Origin: Snowella sp.
Lineage (GTDB): Bacteria > Cyanobacteriota > Cyanobacteriia > Cyanobacteriales > Microcystaceae
NCBI GenBank assembly: GCA_003249095.1
Contig: QBMS01000005.1
Span: 17,737 to 81,736 of the forward strand
Direction of reading: 5' to 3'
DNA: 64,000 nucleotides
Shown piece by piece: positions 8,329-16,534 of this stretch. The notes beneath the pieces are model-generated. The model ran no database searches. It worked only from the letters and a program-made list of their open reading frames with translations, and was not told the DNA's origin. Numbering within the stretch: the first letter of the stretch is position 1; each line of letters begins with the position of its first letter. The translations under genes and the position numbers were made by a program.

Positions 8329-9501
8329 ATGAAATTTATTTGCAGTCAAAGCGATTTAAACACTAATCTTTCCCTGGTTAGTCGTGCCGTCCCCTCCCGT
8401 CCTTCCCATCCCGTTTTAGGAAATGTTCTTTTAGTTGCCGATGAAAAAGGGCGAGTCAGTTTAACCGCTTTTGATTTGAGTTTAGGCATTCATACCAGTT
8501 TTATCGCCGATGTTTCCCAGAGCGGAAAAGTTACCCTCCCTGCCAAATTATTAGGGGATATTGTCTCCAAATTACCCGAAGGCGAATTAACCCTCGCGAT
8601 CGATGAAGAAAAGGAATCAGGAGAAAGTATTTTAGCCACCCTAACCTCCGCCTCTGGACGTTTCCAAATTCGGGGATTAACGGCCGATGAATTTCCTGAA
8701 TTACCCACAGTAGATGAAGCAAGTCCTCTGATGTTGCCCGTGGGTGTGTTAAATGAAGGACTCAAAGGAACCCTATTTGCCGCCAGTACGGATGAAACCA
8801 AGCAAGTTTTAACAGGTATTCACCTCAAAGGGTCTGCCGATAGCCTGGAATTTGCCGCAACGGATGGTCATCGTCTCGCCGTCGTCGAAGCTCCAACCCA
8901 GGTAGAAACCGAAGAAGGGGAAGAAAAGGTTCAAGCCAGTAATTTAGAAGATTTCTCCGTCACCATTCCTGCCAGAGCCTTACGGGAACTGGAAAGAATG
9001 TTATCCATGCGGGCCGATAGTGATTTGGTTTCCCTTTGTGTGGATGAAACCCAGGTGATTTTTGAATTGGGCGATCAGCGTTTAACCAGCCGTAAATTAG
9101 AAGGAGCCTATCCCGCCTACCATCAACTCATTCCCCGTCAGTTTAGCCGCACGATTAGCATGGAACGCAAACGGCTGTTAAGTGGTTTGGAGCGAGTTTC
9201 TGTGTTAGCTGATCAAAAAAATAATTTAGTGAAATTTACGCTGAATACTTCCGATAGTCAATTAACGTTATCCGTAGAAGCTCAGGATTTGGGGAATGCG
9301 CGGGAATCTTTACCTGCTGAAATTAGCGGTGAAAGTGGAGAGATTGCGTTTAATGTGAAATATCTAATGGATGGTTTAAGAGCATTACCGACTGGTGAAA
9401 TTCAAATGAAGTTAAATGAGGGGAATCAACCTGTAATTTTTACGCCTTTGGGTGGTTTGAAGATGACTTATTTGGTGATGCCTGTGCAGATTGTTAGATA
9501 G
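8329..9501 (+). CDS. dnaN: DNA polymerase III sliding clamp (beta subunit)
   Basis: This is the ring that tethers the replicative polymerase to DNA. The amino end MKFICSQSDLN, the stretch SRAVPSRPSHPVLGNVL, the central ATDGHRLAVVEA and the C-terminal YLVMPVQIVR are diagnostic of bacterial clamps. The ATG at 8329 is preferred over the track's GTG at 8317 because family members begin MKF. Length from there is 390 residues, slightly longer than the typical 370-380, with an acidic insertion near residues 190-205 (ETEEGEEKV). Two DnaA boxes lie upstream and a terminator-like hairpin downstream. Confidence 0.96.
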   Translation: MKFICSQSDLNTNLSLVSRAVPSRPSHPVLGNVLLVADEKGRVSLTAFDLSLGIHTSFIADVSQSGKVTLPAKLLGDIVSKLPEGELTLAIDEEKESGESILATLTSASGRFQIRGLTADEFPELPTVDEASPLMLPVGVLNEGLKGTLFAASTDETKQVLTGIHLKGSADSLEFAATDGHRLAVVEAPTQVETEEGEEKVQASNLEDFSVTIPARALRELERMLSMRADSDLVSLCVDETQVIFELGDQRLTSRKLEGAYPAYHQLIPRQFSRTISMERKRLLSGLERVSVLADQKNNLVKFTLNTSDSQLTLSVEAQDLGNARESLPAEISGESGEIAFNVKYLMDGLRALPTGEIQMKLNEGNQPVIFTPLGGLKMTYLVMPVQIVR

Positions 9502-9532
9502 TTTGCTTTTTGTTAGACAGTTGAGAGACTTT

Positions 9533-9575
9533 GAGGGGAAGATGATAAAACATTATTCACTCTTCCTCTTTTTTT
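9533..9575 (+). terminator. probable rho-independent terminator of dnaN
   Basis: GAGGGGAAG (9533-9541) pairs with CTTCCTCTT (9562-9570) allowing two G-U pairs, and a T run follows immediately. The 20-base loop is long, so efficiency is uncertain. Confidence 0.45.
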
Positions 9576-9626
9576 CAACAAAATTAGACTAATCATACAG
9601 TAACTAGAGATTAGTCGGTTGACAGT

Positions 9627-9998
9627 ATGACAGAAGAAAAAATTTATTATTCAAATTTGACAGGGGAAGAATCTGAGCTAACGATGATACTAGAATTGAA
9701 GAGAGCCATTTCAGTAGAAAGGGTTTTGATCACCAACCATGCTAGACAGGAAGCCGAAAACGATAATTTACGATTAGACGAAATTTACTGGTCAGTAAAT
9801 CATGGAGAATTGATAGAAAACTATCCTGATGATAAACCGTTTCCCAGTTGTTTAATTGTAGGCATTACTCCCAACAACGATCCGATTCACAGCGTTTGGG
9901 CATACAATAGTCAAAAACAAATTGCGATCCTAATCACTGTCTATCGTCCTGATTCAGACAAGTGGATTGATGGACGAGAAAGGAAAAAGCCATGCTAA
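9627..9998 (+). CDS. DUF4258-type protein, candidate toxin
   Basis: The 123-residue protein carries the DUF4258 signature: a helix with the conserved ITNHARQEAE, then the beta-rich part with HSVWAYN and ITVYRPDSDKW. These proteins are thought to have an RNase-toxin-like fold related to RelE or MqsR; that is family-level inference. Its last 7 bases overlap the start of a YgiT-type zinc-finger gene, the arrangement seen in many toxin-antitoxin pairs. The first 19 residues may be an extension, because a second ATG at 9684 opens MILELKRAI, where family members often begin. Confidence 0.7.
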   Translation: MTEEKIYYSNLTGEESELTMILELKRAISVERVLITNHARQEAENDNLRLDEIYWSVNHGELIENYPDDKPFPSCLIVGITPNNDPIHSVWAYNSQKQIAILITVYRPDSDKWIDGRERKKPC

Positions 9999-10231
9999 TA
10001 AATGAAATTTGTCCCGTTTGTGGTGGCCCGACTGTTTTAAAAAAGGTTACAGAAATTATTCGCGGTGGTAAACATACTGCGATCGTTCAAGTAGAGGCTG
10101 AAGTCTGCTTACATTGTGGAGAACGCTTATATACGCCCGAATTTGTTAGAAAATGTGAACAAATTAAAGCAAAATTAGAAAAAGAAGAAACTAAGGACTT
10201 TCAACCAGTGGAAGTTGCTTATCAAGCTTAA
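9992..10231 (+). CDS. YgiT-type zinc-finger protein (MqsA-like amino domain)
   Basis: A 79-residue protein with two CxxC knuckles (CPVCGG near residue 7 and CLHCGER near residue 43) flanking a short beta sheet, the layout of the zinc domain at the amino end of MqsA antitoxins. The usual C-terminal helix-turn-helix is missing from this chain, and the next gene supplies a HigA-like DNA-binding protein instead. It overlaps the DUF4258 gene by 7 bases and is followed after 6 bases by the HigA-like gene. Confidence 0.75.
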   Translation: MLINEICPVCGGPTVLKKVTEIIRGGKHTAIVQVEAEVCLHCGERLYTPEFVRKCEQIKAKLEKEETKDFQPVEVAYQA

Positions 10232-10237
10232 ACGACG

Positions 10238-10534
10238 ATGATTCAAATTATTAATCCCCATGAGGGTGACATTCTCAAATATGAATTTTTAGAAGAACTC
10301 AATATACCCGATAAGGATTTGGCCCTAGCCATTGGTGCGCTCCAAATTGTCATTGAAAACATTATTCAAGGAAAATCTAGAATTACTGCCGATTTGGATT
10401 TGCGTTTATCCCGTTATTTTGGACTTTCAGAAGGATACTTTCTCAGACTCCAAAATGCTTATGAATTAATGGAAGCCAAAAGAATATTAGGAGAAACGTT
10501 AAATCAGATTATTCCTTTAGGAACAAGAATTTAA
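10238..10534 (+). CDS. HigA-family (XRE) antitoxin-like protein
   Basis: The 98-residue product begins IINPHEGDILKYEFLEEL, a typical HigA opening (P-G/E-x-L-x-E-FLE). A short helix-turn-helix follows (ADLDLRLSRYFGLSEGYFLRLQ). HigA proteins bind both their toxin and their promoter. No HigB-type toxin is next to it; the nearest toxin candidate is the DUF4258 gene two genes upstream. With 6 bases between it and the zinc-finger gene, the three are probably one transcript. Confidence 0.78.
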   Translation: MIQIINPHEGDILKYEFLEELNIPDKDLALAIGALQIVIENIIQGKSRITADLDLRLSRYFGLSEGYFLRLQNAYELMEAKRILGETLNQIIPLGTRI

Positions 10535-10614
10535 CCAATTGTCCGTTTAAGATACCAATAAATCTGGATTTAAAGCTCCCCAGCAAAAAAGCACAGGTTA
10601 TTTATTTTTCATGC

Positions 10615-10950
10615 CTAACTTTCTGGATTAACTTCGGCTTGTCTTGATGACAACTTTTCCTGTTCAACTTCCGCCTGAAGTTTAGCTTGCTCTTCAGGAG
10701 TCATACTTTCCCAACGTTTTTGGATGATAGCCTCTTCATAATCTTTAATTTGTTTATGGTAGGTCATATCATTGGTCAAGACACGGAAAATATAGGAGAA
10801 TAACCAAAGAATTAAGACTCCAACCAAAAATGCCTGAGACCAGACTCCCGCTTTTTGGGGATCTAATCCGCTTACTTGCAAGAGCAGATAAACCACTAAT
10901 CCCGATACAAAGAAAGCAGTGATCAGCGCGATCGCATCAATACGGCGCAT
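10615..10950 (-). CDS. DUF3007 family membrane protein
   Basis: The 111-residue protein has two membrane helices (about residues 6-27 and 38-58) and then a soluble, charged helix with WESMTPEEQAKLQAEVEQEK. The layout is that of the DUF3007 proteins of cyanobacteria and plastids, which are usually encoded just after ndhL, as here (12 bases after the ndhL stop on the same strand). A role near the NDH-1 complex is suggested only by this neighbourhood. Confidence 0.75.
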   Translation of the reverse strand: MRRIDAIALITAFFVSGLVVYLLLQVSGLDPQKAGVWSQAFLVGVLILWLFSYIFRVLTNDMTYHKQIKDYEEAIIQKRWESMTPEEQAKLQAEVEQEKLSSRQAEVNPES

Positions 10951-10962
10951 AAATATTGTGTC

Positions 10963-11205
10963 CTAAATAGCACGACGTTGGGGACGAAAGTTTAAAACGG
11001 GACTCAATAAAAGCATCCCAGGGAAAAAGAAAAAGACCAAAAAGTACATAAACAACCGTTCCACAGAACTGACCACGTACCAACGGCTTTTTAGGTAAAA
11101 ATAAACCAATGCGGGCAAAACCAACAAATAAAGGCCGCTCAGGACGAGGTAGAGTAGGGCAACCAAGCCTGTTTCTGAAAGGAGGTTAGAGACAATAAAT
11201 TCCAT
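10963..11205 (-). CDS. ndhL: NAD(P)H-quinone oxidoreductase subunit L
   Basis: An 80-residue membrane subunit of the cyanobacterial NDH-1 complex, needed for inorganic carbon uptake and cyclic electron flow (formerly IctA). It has two membrane helices with the conserved linker [16 protein letters not shown] and the C-terminal segment [14 protein letters not shown]. It is first in a two-gene unit with the DUF3007 protein. Confidence 0.9.
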   Translation of the reverse strand: MEFIVSNLLSETGLVALLYLVLSGLYLLVLPALVYFYLKSRWYVVSSVERLFMYFLVFFFFPGMLLLSPVLNFRPQRRAI

Positions 11206-11261
11206 TGGTTGATCTTGAAAATAGGGGTAATCGTCAGGTTGATAGGTCGAATATCTTAGTT

Positions 11262-11694
11262 GACATACTCCCCATGCCTAAAGGCAGGGGATTCTCCAAA
11301 CATTGCTGCTTTGGATTTCTGGTTCAGCGACTCAACTTCAATCAAACATCTTGCAATATTCAATCCAGAGGTCGTGTCTCCCCAGACGTTTACTCCATTT
11401 CAGAAGTCCGTTCTCGTATGCCCTACGATACGGTTTAAAACCTCAATACTGGTTTCTCTGGTACTTGGTGCTTGGATATTTTACCTGTACGAGGATTACC
11501 GTACAGAACCCGCTATATCCAGTTTTCAAGGTGCGTCTATCGTTTAGATAGCTAGGTTTTAAAAGCGGTTGAATACCTTTCCGCTACAACCTAATTATAC
11601 GCATTTTGAGAGTTTTTGGATAAAGGTTCTTCAAGGTGGCTAAAGCCACCACCGTGTTCATCCCCATGCCTAAAGTCAGGGGCTTTCCACTCGC
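11262..11694 (-). mobile_element. IS200/IS605-derived element lacking transposase (MITE-like)
   Basis: Both ends carry the subterminal palindrome typical of cyanobacterial IS200/IS605 elements: 11270-11290 (ATGCCTAAAGGCAGGGG) and 11662-11682 (one mismatch, AAGTCAGGGG). A further hairpin, GGTGGC TAAA GCCACC, lies at 11635-11650. Between them are about 370 bases with no intact tnpA or tnpB. Read on the minus strand, the 11260-11480 part has the look of a tnpB 3' end with an in-frame TGA. The element lies between ndhL and rplU, and the short ORFs listed there are by-products. Confidence 0.7.
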
Positions 11695-11906
11695 TTTTTG
11701 TAAACTGTAGCTTATTTTTGGCTGAATTTCATCCCTAGCATTTTAAATTTGATCTATTGCTTGACAGTTGTGACTCTAGTCTTAGACAATAAGAGATCGC
11801 GTGTCCAAAGTTCCTGCTCGGATCAGGTTTGAGACATTAGTAAACAAATTTTTAGGGCATTATAGCCTTGAGAATACCTGTACGGCAACCCAATTAAAAA
11901 GAAAAA

Positions 11907-12305
11907 ATGAGTTACGCAATTATTGAAGCGGGTGGTACGCAACTGCGTGTCGAGCCTGGTCGTTTTTATGATTTGAATCATCTTTTTGCCGATCCCGATG
12001 ATAATTATGTGATCGACAAGGTTTTATTAGTCAATAACGACAATGAAGTGACGGTAGGTCAGCCTTTCGTTGAAGGGGCTACGGTGGAAGGAAAAATTCT
12101 TTCCCATTTACGGGGACGGAAAATCATCGTCTATAAAATGCGTCCCAAAAAGAAAACTCGCAAAAAACGCGGGCATCGTCAAGAGTTAACCCGTTTGCTG
12201 ATTACTTCGATTAGTATGAATGGTACGGCGATCGCGTCGGCTTCCGAGGACGCGCTCAAGACACCGATCTTAGCTACCTCAGAAACCTTTGCAGAAGAAG
12301 AGTAA
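11907..12305 (+). CDS. rplU: 50S ribosomal protein L21
   Basis: The 132-residue protein starts [18 protein letters not shown], typical of bL21, and carries the basic signature [16 protein letters not shown]. The C-terminal 25 residues ([17 protein letters not shown]) are an extension beyond the usual 103-residue core, common in cyanobacteria. It is followed after 39 bases by rpmA, the conserved order. Confidence 0.96.
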   Translation: MSYAIIEAGGTQLRVEPGRFYDLNHLFADPDDNYVIDKVLLVNNDNEVTVGQPFVEGATVEGKILSHLRGRKIIVYKMRPKKKTRKKRGHRQELTRLLITSISMNGTAIASASEDALKTPILATSETFAEEE

Positions 12306-12344
12306 ACTCTAAATTATTCTCATTAATTTTTAGGTAAAAATAAA

Positions 12345-12614
12345 ATGGCACATAAGAAAGGGACAGGTAGTACACGAAACGGACGCGACTCTAATTCAAA
12401 ACGTCTGGGTGTTAAACGCTATGGCGGTCAGGTCGTCACGGCAGGTTGTATCATTATTCGTCAACGGGGAACCAGAGTTCATCCTGGGGAAAACGTCGGA
12501 CGGGGCAGTGATGATACGCTTTTCTCTTTGATTGATGGCGTAGTTAAATTTGAACAAAGAACTCGTAGTCGTAAAAAAGTGAGTGTTTATCCTGTGGCTG
12601 TGGCGGCAGAATAA
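12345..12614 (+). CDS. rpmA: 50S ribosomal protein L27
   Basis: The 89-residue bL27 begins [20 protein letters not shown], whose amino end reaches toward the peptidyl transferase centre. The [16 protein letters not shown] motif confirms it. Second gene of the rplU-rpmA unit, followed by a strong terminator. Confidence 0.97.
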   Translation: MAHKKGTGSTRNGRDSNSKRLGVKRYGGQVVTAGCIIIRQRGTRVHPGENVGRGSDDTLFSLIDGVVKFEQRTRSRKKVSVYPVAVAAE

Positions 12615-12642
12615 TCTGTTTAAAATGATTTTGATTTAGTGG

Positions 12643-12670
12643 AGAGGCTTAGTTTCTAGGCCTCTTTTTT
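12643..12670 (+). terminator. rho-independent terminator of rplU-rpmA
   Basis: AGAGGC (12643-12648) pairs with GCCTCT (12660-12665) around an 11-base loop, followed directly by a run of T. It lies 29 bases after the rpmA stop. Confidence 0.85.
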
Positions 12671-12856
12671 CATGGATTATGCTCCTAAGATTGTAGAAGG
12701 GATCGGAGTCATTTTAGTCGCGATCGCGAATTCTCTGGTAGGGGCAAAGGCAAGCCCTGCAATAATCCCTATATGAAGTTTGAGGGCTTGTCTGAATAAG
12801 CTATATTAGTTCATAGACCACAATTATAGACTCATAAGAAATAAAAACTTTAACCA

Positions 12857-13018
12857 ATGGCTTGCCCTCATTGCAATAGCGACTATATTTGCCCGTCTCG
12901 TACCCAAAATCTTGTAATAAGATTGTTATGGCTTTTGTTGCTTTGTCATCGTTTTCGTTGTCGTAGTTGTGGCAAGAGTCACATCGTCTTTTTACCGTTC
13001 TATCTCTTTTTAGAGTAA
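12857..13018 (+). CDS. small zinc-ribbon protein
   Basis: A 53-residue ORF missing from the track. It starts MACPHCNSDYICPSRTQN and has a second knuckle, CRSCGK, about 35 residues later, so two CxxC pairs frame a hydrophobic middle (IRLLWLLLL). That is the pattern of short zinc-ribbon proteins seen in cyanobacteria. It converges on the next gene with 3 bases between stops. Function unknown; it could also be the amino end of a lost transposase. Confidence 0.5.
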   Translation: MACPHCNSDYICPSRTQNLVIRLLWLLLLCHRFRCRSCGKSHIVFLPFYLFLE

Positions 13019-13021
13019 CTG

Positions 13022-13459
13022 TTATTTGACTGCTTCCAGACGAATCGCATTGCCTTGGGAGTCGGTGCGATAAATCCAGGTTTTTTTATTGTGACCAAGG
13101 ATAATTTGCCAACCTTGAACCAACATTTGCGTACAGAATTCATCGGTTTTCGCTAATCCTAGACAGCCATCAGGCCAAGTCTTGGGATTCGCTGTTTTTA
13201 CGACTATTTCCTGAAAAGGGATTTTAGCTCTTTTGACCAGATCTTTGCGGACTAATTGAATAAGATTGGGCGGTGCAGAAATTTGATTTGCTAGGAGTTC
13301 TGCCTTTGTTGAGTTTGACTCTATGGGAAGAGGAAACACGGCTAAGGTATTTTGGAGAGTCAGAGTCCAAATGATCAGAGTGGCTAGCAAGAATTTAGTA
13401 GCAGATAACCCTAAAAAATAAATCTTTCGAGTCAAAATAAATGGTTTTTGTTGTTTCAT
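13022..13459 (-). CDS. secreted hypothetical protein
   Basis: The 145-residue protein has an extended basic amino end, a hydrophobic segment (about 22-38) compatible with a signal peptide or anchor, and a conserved-looking C-terminal core: TWPDGCLGL, then FCTQMLVQGWQIILGHN and WIYRTDSQGNAIRLE. The two Cys residues in the core could form a disulphide. Proteins with this core occur widely in cyanobacteria without a known function. Confidence 0.7.
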   Translation of the reverse strand: MKQQKPFILTRKIYFLGLSATKFLLATLIIWTLTLQNTLAVFPLPIESNSTKAELLANQISAPPNLIQLVRKDLVKRAKIPFQEIVVKTANPKTWPDGCLGLAKTDEFCTQMLVQGWQIILGHNKKTWIYRTDSQGNAIRLEAVK

Positions 13460-13709
13460 TATTAGTGATTTTTTTAAGCTTTTGAAAGCTGATAGAAATT
13501 AATTCTGAACAATGGCAATATTGGGAATTAACGCTAATCAGGTGCTGATGGTAATTGATTTTAACCCGCAACAAGATCCCCTTTCTATTTTAGCGAAGAA
13601 TTGAAATTGGATGAGTGTGACCTCTAGTTGATGAAGGATGGTATATCGCTGTTCTATCAGAGAAGGAGAGTTATAATAAAGAAAAAGCCCTGAAAAAGTT
13701 AGGTGGTAT

Positions 13710-13835
13710 ATGGTTAAGCCACGGGACGCGCAAAAAACAGTGAAATTCATCGATGAATACTGTGAAGTGTATAGAACCTATTTGGTATCTCTCTTGCAAC
13801 GCTTAGCTGATAAGAATTACAGGCATTTTGCCTAA
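13710..13835 (+). pseudogene. stub of an IS701-type transposase
   Basis: An ATG at 13710 opens MVKPRDAQKTVKFIDEYCEV, which closely resembles the amino end of IS701-family transposases of cyanobacteria. After about 22 residues the similarity stops, and the frame ends at 13833. The A-rich leader before it (about 13660-13705) looks like the left end of such an element. The body of the transposase is absent from the window, so this is a truncated copy. Confidence 0.5.
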
Positions 13836-13856
13836 TTCTCTCTAATCCATACTGGG

Positions 13857-14060
13857 TTAAGGTTTTGAGAAAGATACCAACAAGGTTTGTTGAATTGCCT
13901 TTTTCTTACGAGGTCTGGGAATCGGCGTAATAAAACTGGCAGGTCGCCGTTGATCAATAACTTTTTGAGTTGGCAAACCATTCTTGTCCAGTTCTCCATG
14001 CTGGGTTGGGCGATGATAGGGAGAATTTAAGATGGGTTTCTCAAAAAATTGATCAGACAT
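13857..14060 (-). pseudogene. amino-terminal remnant of a type III-like restriction protein
   Basis: The 67-residue ORF (FFEKPILNSPYHRPTQHG, then KVIDQRRPASFITPIPRPRKK) matches the opening of the large DEAD/DEAH-box restriction proteins (type III Res-like, BPTD_3080 type), in which this segment precedes a helicase of over 800 residues. Here the frame ends in unrelated sequence, and neither the helicase nor a methyltransferase is nearby. An IS701-type stub lies next to it, so insertion followed by deletion is a plausible history. The identification is from memory of the family. Confidence 0.5.
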
Positions 14061-14263
14061 AAAGCAGATAATTGAATTTTACAAGAACAGACGTGTAAGA
14101 ATTTTCACTTAAAGGACAAGTTTAACGCTTTTTGATTCACTCTATCGATCTTTTCTTTTTCGTATTCTATGGGGCCAATAAAAAAATCCACTACCTGAAG
14201 GGAAGCGGATCATAAATTCAATGAAGAATACTAAAAAATTTTCAAAAACAGGCAATGGAGCAT

Positions 14264-14488
14264 TTAATCCTTATCTAACCAGTCGTAAATGCGGTCTAGT
14301 TCATCCAAATTAATTAAACCGTACTGCCACAGCACAATGGGTAAGGAGCCATGATTTTGTTTGACTGAGCGTTCGGCGATCGCCACAGAATCCTGAGAAA
14401 GGGCCAATTCTTCCTGCAAAAAATTAGAAAGTCCATGATATTTCGTACTTTGCATAGTTATTTGTCCATCCTGTTTTGTTATGTTCAT
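14264..14488 (-). CDS. DUF2949 family protein
   Basis: The 74-residue protein contains LSNFLQEELALSQDSVAIAER and LPIVLWQYGLINLDELDRIYDWL, the conserved features of cyanobacterial DUF2949 proteins. These are small, soluble and helical with no known role. The true start may be the second ATG (MQSTKYHG) because the first 11 residues are less typical. Confidence 0.75.
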   Translation of the reverse strand: MNITKQDGQITMQSTKYHGLSNFLQEELALSQDSVAIAERSVKQNHGSLPIVLWQYGLINLDELDRIYDWLDKD

Positions 14489-15183
14489 TTTGAAATAAGG
14501 GTTTGATTAATAAAGGGAACAAAGGCCAGTTTTAAAATAGTCTATTGATTAGTTAAGGTGATTTTACAAAAGTCCAAAAAATTTGGATTTAATTTTGCTC
14601 GTCTCTATAAACAAGTATTGCGTTCACCTAAACGACGGGTTTCGGAAAAAATAATCGAACCCCAGAGCATAGAATCTTTGTAGTTATAGCTAATTCTTGT
14701 GAAGGATTTGTGAATTTAAAATGCAAATTTAAAATAAATATTGCTTCGTTAAACAACGAGAGCATCTCCGCACAAGAATCTTAATGTAAGCTTGATAAAT
14801 CTGTCCCCTAAACCATTGATTTAGGGAAACTCTCACATTACTTACAAACACTACTAACTCTAAAGAAGATCCAAAAGCCACATCTTAGAGTTTTATTTTG
14901 CGGCGAGTAGCCACTTAGATACAATTTTGAGCATCTTGTTGGGAGCCTACCGCAACGCTTTGATCTCGTTAAAACACCAGAGTGGGTTGGGGGAAATGGT
15001 ATCTGGACTGCTCGATTAAAAGATAGAACCGAATCTCAGTTAATTCAACTGTTGAAGTAGCCTATCTGAATCTTTTGGCATTAAAGATTTGCCTTTGACT
15101 AATACTATACGCAATTTTTGTCGATTAAATACCAAAGAAAACCTTAAATTTTGTAAATTGATACAGGGGATTTCTAGCTAAAA
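14489..15183. other. intergenic stretch with a coding fragment
   Basis: About 700 bases without a complete gene. From 14911 to 15060 on the plus strand, directly after a TAG, there is an open frame of 49 codons with strong protein character (FDLVKTPEWVGGNGIW, then DRTESQLIQLLK) ending at TAG. It has no start codon, so it looks like the tail of a lost gene that was not identified. The rest shows short hairpins and A+T-rich sequence. Confidence 0.35.
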
Positions 15184-15687
15184 TTACGGAGTTTTCGTGA
15201 ATTCGACCTTAAGTAGATCTCCTTTTTGAAGTCCTAATTCTTTTGCACGTCCAGAAGCGAGTTCTACCACTTGATCAATTTCCACAAAAGGGCCATAGGA
15301 AGGACAGGGATCACGCTTACAAGGAGGAACCGAGGCTGAAATTGATTGGATCACGCCTCCACGCAAAAAAATCATATCTAGCGGGATCAAGGTATTTTTC
15401 ATCCAAAAGCGAGTCACGCGGGGCGGAGAAAAGAGAAAGATCATTCCTCGATTTTTTGCTAAATCGGTTCTAAACATTAATCCGATTTCTTGCTGTTCTG
15501 GGGTTTTCGCGACTTCTAATTCAATGACTTCTTCACCGATTTTAGCGGTTGCTGTAATCGGTAATTTTTGTCCCTGATTTGCAGCAACCTGGGGCTGGGA
15601 GGATACGGGAGCGGTCGTTACGCATCCAGCCAGTAAAAAGGTTAGGAGTAATCCAGAGATTGATTTTTGTAGCAGGTTCACCGTCAT
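15184..15687 (-). CDS. DUF192 family lipoprotein
   Basis: The 167-residue product has a lipoprotein signal peptide ending LLTFLLAGC, with the lipobox Cys near residue 22. The DUF192 domain follows: EVAKTPEQQEIGLMFR, GMIFLF, RFWMKNTLIPLDMIFL. The first hydrophobic run and lipobox point to a membrane-attached periplasmic or thylakoid-lumen protein. DUF192 proteins are often near export systems; the biochemical role is unknown. Confidence 0.85.
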   Translation of the reverse strand: MTVNLLQKSISGLLLTFLLAGCVTTAPVSSQPQVAANQGQKLPITATAKIGEEVIELEVAKTPEQQEIGLMFRTDLAKNRGMIFLFSPPRVTRFWMKNTLIPLDMIFLRGGVIQSISASVPPCKRDPCPSYGPFVEIDQVVELASGRAKELGLQKGDLLKVEFTKTP

Positions 15688-15836
15688 TTCATCTTGGTTG
15701 CAATGTTAGGAATTTTGAGGTTGAGAAAATTGAGAATTTCTAATATATCAAGCTTTGGAGCTTTTTTGATTGGGGAATCTGTAAACCCAGAAGGACGGTT
15801 GGCCGCGATCGCCGATCGCCTCTTTTTTGCGTTTCT

Positions 15837-16529
15837 TTAAGATTCTTTGAGGACATACCCCACACCCCGAACGGTATGAATCAGGCGTTTTTGACCACCC
15901 ACTTCAATTTTTAGCCGTAGATAACGGATATAGACCTCAATGATATTCGATTCTCCATGAAAATCGTAACCCCAGACGTGTTCTAAAATTTGCTCCCTCG
16001 TCACCACTTCCCTGGGATGGGCCATGAGGTATTTTAATAATTCAAATTCCTTCATGGTTAAATCAATTTTTTTTCCCATTAAAATCAGATGACGATTGCT
16101 TAAATCTAGGACGAGATGACCAAAGGCGAGTTGTTCGGGGGGATTTTCCGAGGGTTGGAGATAAAACCGCACTCGGCGCAAAAAAAGACTCGAATAGGGT
16201 TTGAGTAAATAATCATCGGCTCCTGCTTCTAAGCAAATGACCCGCTCCTCAATGCTTTCCTGTTCAATCAACATCAGAATAATCACGGGATAGGATGCCT
16301 GCCGCAACTCCTGACAGAATTGCAATCCTTTCTCCCCAGCGCGATCGCGGTCTAGGACAATCAGAGCGGGATGTTGTTGTTTTATTTGAACCCAGGCCTG
16401 ATCAATATCGAGGGCAATTAAGGGAATATAGCCCGCTTCCTGAAGATCTAAGTTCGCTTTTTGATTTAAAGCATCATTGGTTTTCACCAATAATACGTAG
16501 GGATTCGGTGTTGGAGGAGAAACTACCAT
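15837..16529 (-). CDS. OmpR/PhoB-family response regulator with atypical receiver
   Basis: A 230-residue regulator with a receiver domain (1-120) and a winged-helix DNA-binding domain (about 130-228; LTMKEFELLKYLMAHPREV, then HTVRGVGYVL). The phospho-acceptor candidate Asp60 and Lys110 are present, but the acidic pair that binds Mg in the first loop is replaced (LLVKTND rather than two consecutive acids). Regulators such as NblR share this atypical layout and act without normal phosphorylation; whether this is NblR cannot be decided here. It starts 5 bases after the lptC stop, so the two are likely co-transcribed. Confidence 0.85.
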   Translation of the reverse strand: MVVSPPTPNPYVLLVKTNDALNQKANLDLQEAGYIPLIALDIDQAWVQIKQQHPALIVLDRDRAGEKGLQFCQELRQASYPVIILMLIEQESIEERVICLEAGADDYLLKPYSSLFLRRVRFYLQPSENPPEQLAFGHLVLDLSNRHLILMGKKIDLTMKEFELLKYLMAHPREVVTREQILEHVWGYDFHGESNIIEVYIRYLRLKIEVGGQKRLIHTVRGVGYVLKES

Positions 16530-16534
16530 AGGGG

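Noticed and set aside
11205-11551. Three plus-strand ORFs of 77-95 residues next to ndhL
   Set aside because: They lie inside the IS200/IS605-derived element and its palindrome, and their translations lack protein character.
13538-13750. Minus-strand ORF of 70 residues
   Set aside because: It overlaps the IS701 stub on the other strand and has an atypical composition.
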